Assembly: GCA_034387635.1 (NCBI GenBank)
Contig: JAOANU010000040.1
Coordinates: 1 to 29,488, forward strand
Direction: 5' to 3'
Length of the DNA stretch: 29,488 nucleotides
Source of the DNA: Rhodosporidiobolus odoratus
Taxonomy: Eukaryota > Basidiomycota > Microbotryomycetes > Sporidiobolales > Sporidiobolaceae
The notes under the pieces were generated by a model. It made no database searches. It was given only the letters and a program-made list of their open reading frames with translations, and was not told the DNA's origin. Both the position numbers and the translations under genes were made by a program. How positions within the stretch are numbered: position 1 is the first letter of the stretch; every line of letters starts with the position of its first letter. Positions 28,310-29,488 of this stretch are shown here, one piece after another.

Positions 28310-29488
28310 ATGGACCTCAAGACTCCAACTCAACCTCAACTTGAACCTCAGTCCGCACTCACCGACCGCTTGGACCGCCTCACCCTCAGTGGATCGCCTG
28401 CGTCAGTCGGCGCGCAACCCAACGCGCTGTCAGGACCTGCGCCGGGACTGCAGCCAGGGGGAGAACCAACCGTGAGAAAGGTACCTTTTTCCTGTTTTTC
28501 TCTTTTTCTCTGCATCGGGGGTGTCGTCGAGCTCCCGTTGAAGTAGATCGGCCGCGGAGCGCCCTTATAGGCGGGGCCCGACGAGCGTCGCGTACTCCGC
28601 CGCAGGTGGAGTGCGCGAGTGTGGAAGGCCCTCCCGTCGTCCGCTGCGACTCGCAGCGGATGAGCTTTCTCCGAGCGAGCGGGAGCGAGCGAGGCAGGGT
28701 TCCTGTCTGGCGCCCGCGGCACCGTACACTGTTGCCAGCGTCATCGAGTCCGCGAGGACTCGATGAGCTGTTCGCGAGTGAGTTCACGACTCTCACGCCG
28801 GACCAGGCGGGTGTCTGGCGCCTGCGGCATTTTCTTCTGTGCTTGACCCGCTGCGAGGAGCAATGGATCAGCCTGCACAAACTCGCCGCCGAGGAAAAAG
28901 TCAGACCACTGACACCATGTTCGAAACCTTCAGCAACGATCTCAACGGTTCACCGTTCCCGTCCCCACTTCTTCTCCCGTCCCGGCGCTACCCTCTTTCC
29001 CCACGACGAACAATTCCATCCTAAACCCCCTTCTACCGTATCAACCCCCACCTCCACCCGTTCAAACCCAATCCATGCCTCTCACTCCTCCTTCGCTAAA
29101 CTTTCTTTCTTCGCCTTCGCACGATCCACCTCCTCGACACCCACAACGACATTCCTTCTACTCCTCCTCTGAAGCGTTGCATAGACAGTATTCTTCGTCG
29201 GGGTCGAGTTCTTCGTCTACCGGTGCAGGTGCAGGCGCGGGGACGGGCGTCGAGGGGTTAGCGCCTGCCTTCGCGGTGGGTGGCAATGGAAGTGGAGGAC
29301 CAGGGTTTACGACGCAGTATAGAGGACACCAAGCGAATGAGTTTCTCACCCCCTCGTCTTCCTCTTCCGCCTCGGGAGGTGTGTATCGGTCTGCGATTGA
29401 GAATGGAGTTGGGAATGTAGTTGGGCATGGGAGGGGAAGTGGAGCGGTTAGTCCGGTTAGTAGTGCGGGGTATGGAGCAGGCGCGGGT
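28310..29488 (+). CDS. RRM/R3H RNA-binding protein (Pin4/Cip2-like), right copy, 5' part only
   Basis: Second copy of the gene at 3239-1, truncated by the window edge. Exon 1 is 28310-28480 (57 codons, same length as the left copy) and ends at a GTACCT donor. The next coding block starts near 28934 and stays open to the last base through the Ser/Gly-rich N-terminal region. The RRM and R3H exons would lie outside the window, so it cannot be judged whether this copy is complete. Exon 1 differs from the left copy by a few amino acids, for example Glu to Lys at residue 4. The exon 1/exon 2 join is as uncertain as in the left copy. Confidence 0.7.

Larger units (their letters stand above)
24601..29488 (-). 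repeat. Right arm of large inverted duplication
   Basis: This is the reverse-complement partner of 2061-9262. It lacks the 2.3 kb that occupies 6522-8831 in the left arm; the junction corresponding to the missing piece is near 25026-25035. Its inner edge lies directly against the terminal inverted repeat of the DNA transposon that ends at 24597. The outer edge is outside the window. Substitutions and small indels are scattered through it, including different microsatellite lengths in the COX16 intron. It is therefore a distinct, diverged copy and not the same DNA read twice. Confidence 0.95.

Noticed and set aside
1..29488. Assembly artefact joining two haplotypes head to head
   Set aside because: Not excluded, but the arms differ by many substitutions, indels, a frameshift and a 2.3-kb segment, with stepwise identity. 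That fits an old duplication at least as well; kept as a refutation test.

Overview
This is GC-rich fungal nuclear DNA. It most likely comes from a basidiomycete yeast, with Rhodotorula, Rhodosporidium or Sporobolomyces relatives as the best guess. The genes are split by many short GT-AG introns. COX16 and an RRM plus R3H RNA-binding protein are typical fungal nuclear genes. The transposons are eukaryotic: non-LTR retrotransposons and a spliced DDE transposase. The genus is inference; the fungal assignment is firm.

The window is organised as a large inverted duplication around a transposon-filled centre. Positions 2061-9262 reappear, reverse-complemented, at 24601-29488, and the right copy runs off the window. 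Each arm carries, from outside inwards, three things. First is an RRM/R3H RNA-binding protein gene (Pin4/Cip2-like). Second, divergent from it, is a two-exon COX16 gene that is open in both copies. Third is an unrecognised three-exon gene, with a further strongly conserved stretch near the inner edge. The left arm also holds about 2.3 kb (6522-8831) that is absent from the right arm. This extra segment contains most of a multi-exon gene on the opposite strand.

The 15.3 kb centre (9263-24600) holds three mobile elements. (1) A Tad-like non-LTR retrotransposon (about 9311-15311) has a zinc-knuckle ORF1, AP endonuclease, reverse transcriptase, RNase H and a C-terminal zinc motif, broken by frameshifts, a stop and deletions. 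(2) A second, L1/Tx1-like non-LTR retrotransposon (about 15464-21060) lies in the same orientation. Its endonuclease is largely deleted, its reverse transcriptase has an internal stop, and a catalytic Asp has become Asn. (3) A DNA transposon (21576-24597) has 164-bp terminal inverted repeats and two convergent genes. One is a Tc1/mariner/IS630-type DDE transposase; the other encodes a protein resembling the RTC4-like (restriction of telomere capping) family.

The most interesting points are the two-gene transposon, in which each inverted repeat seems to serve as the promoter of one gene; the way its outer end meets the inner edge of the right duplication arm; the mosaic divergence between the arms; and the ATGA stop/start overlap between ORF1 and ORF2 in both retrotransposons. 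Exon boundaries were placed by eye from GT-AG signals and reading-frame continuity and need transcript support.
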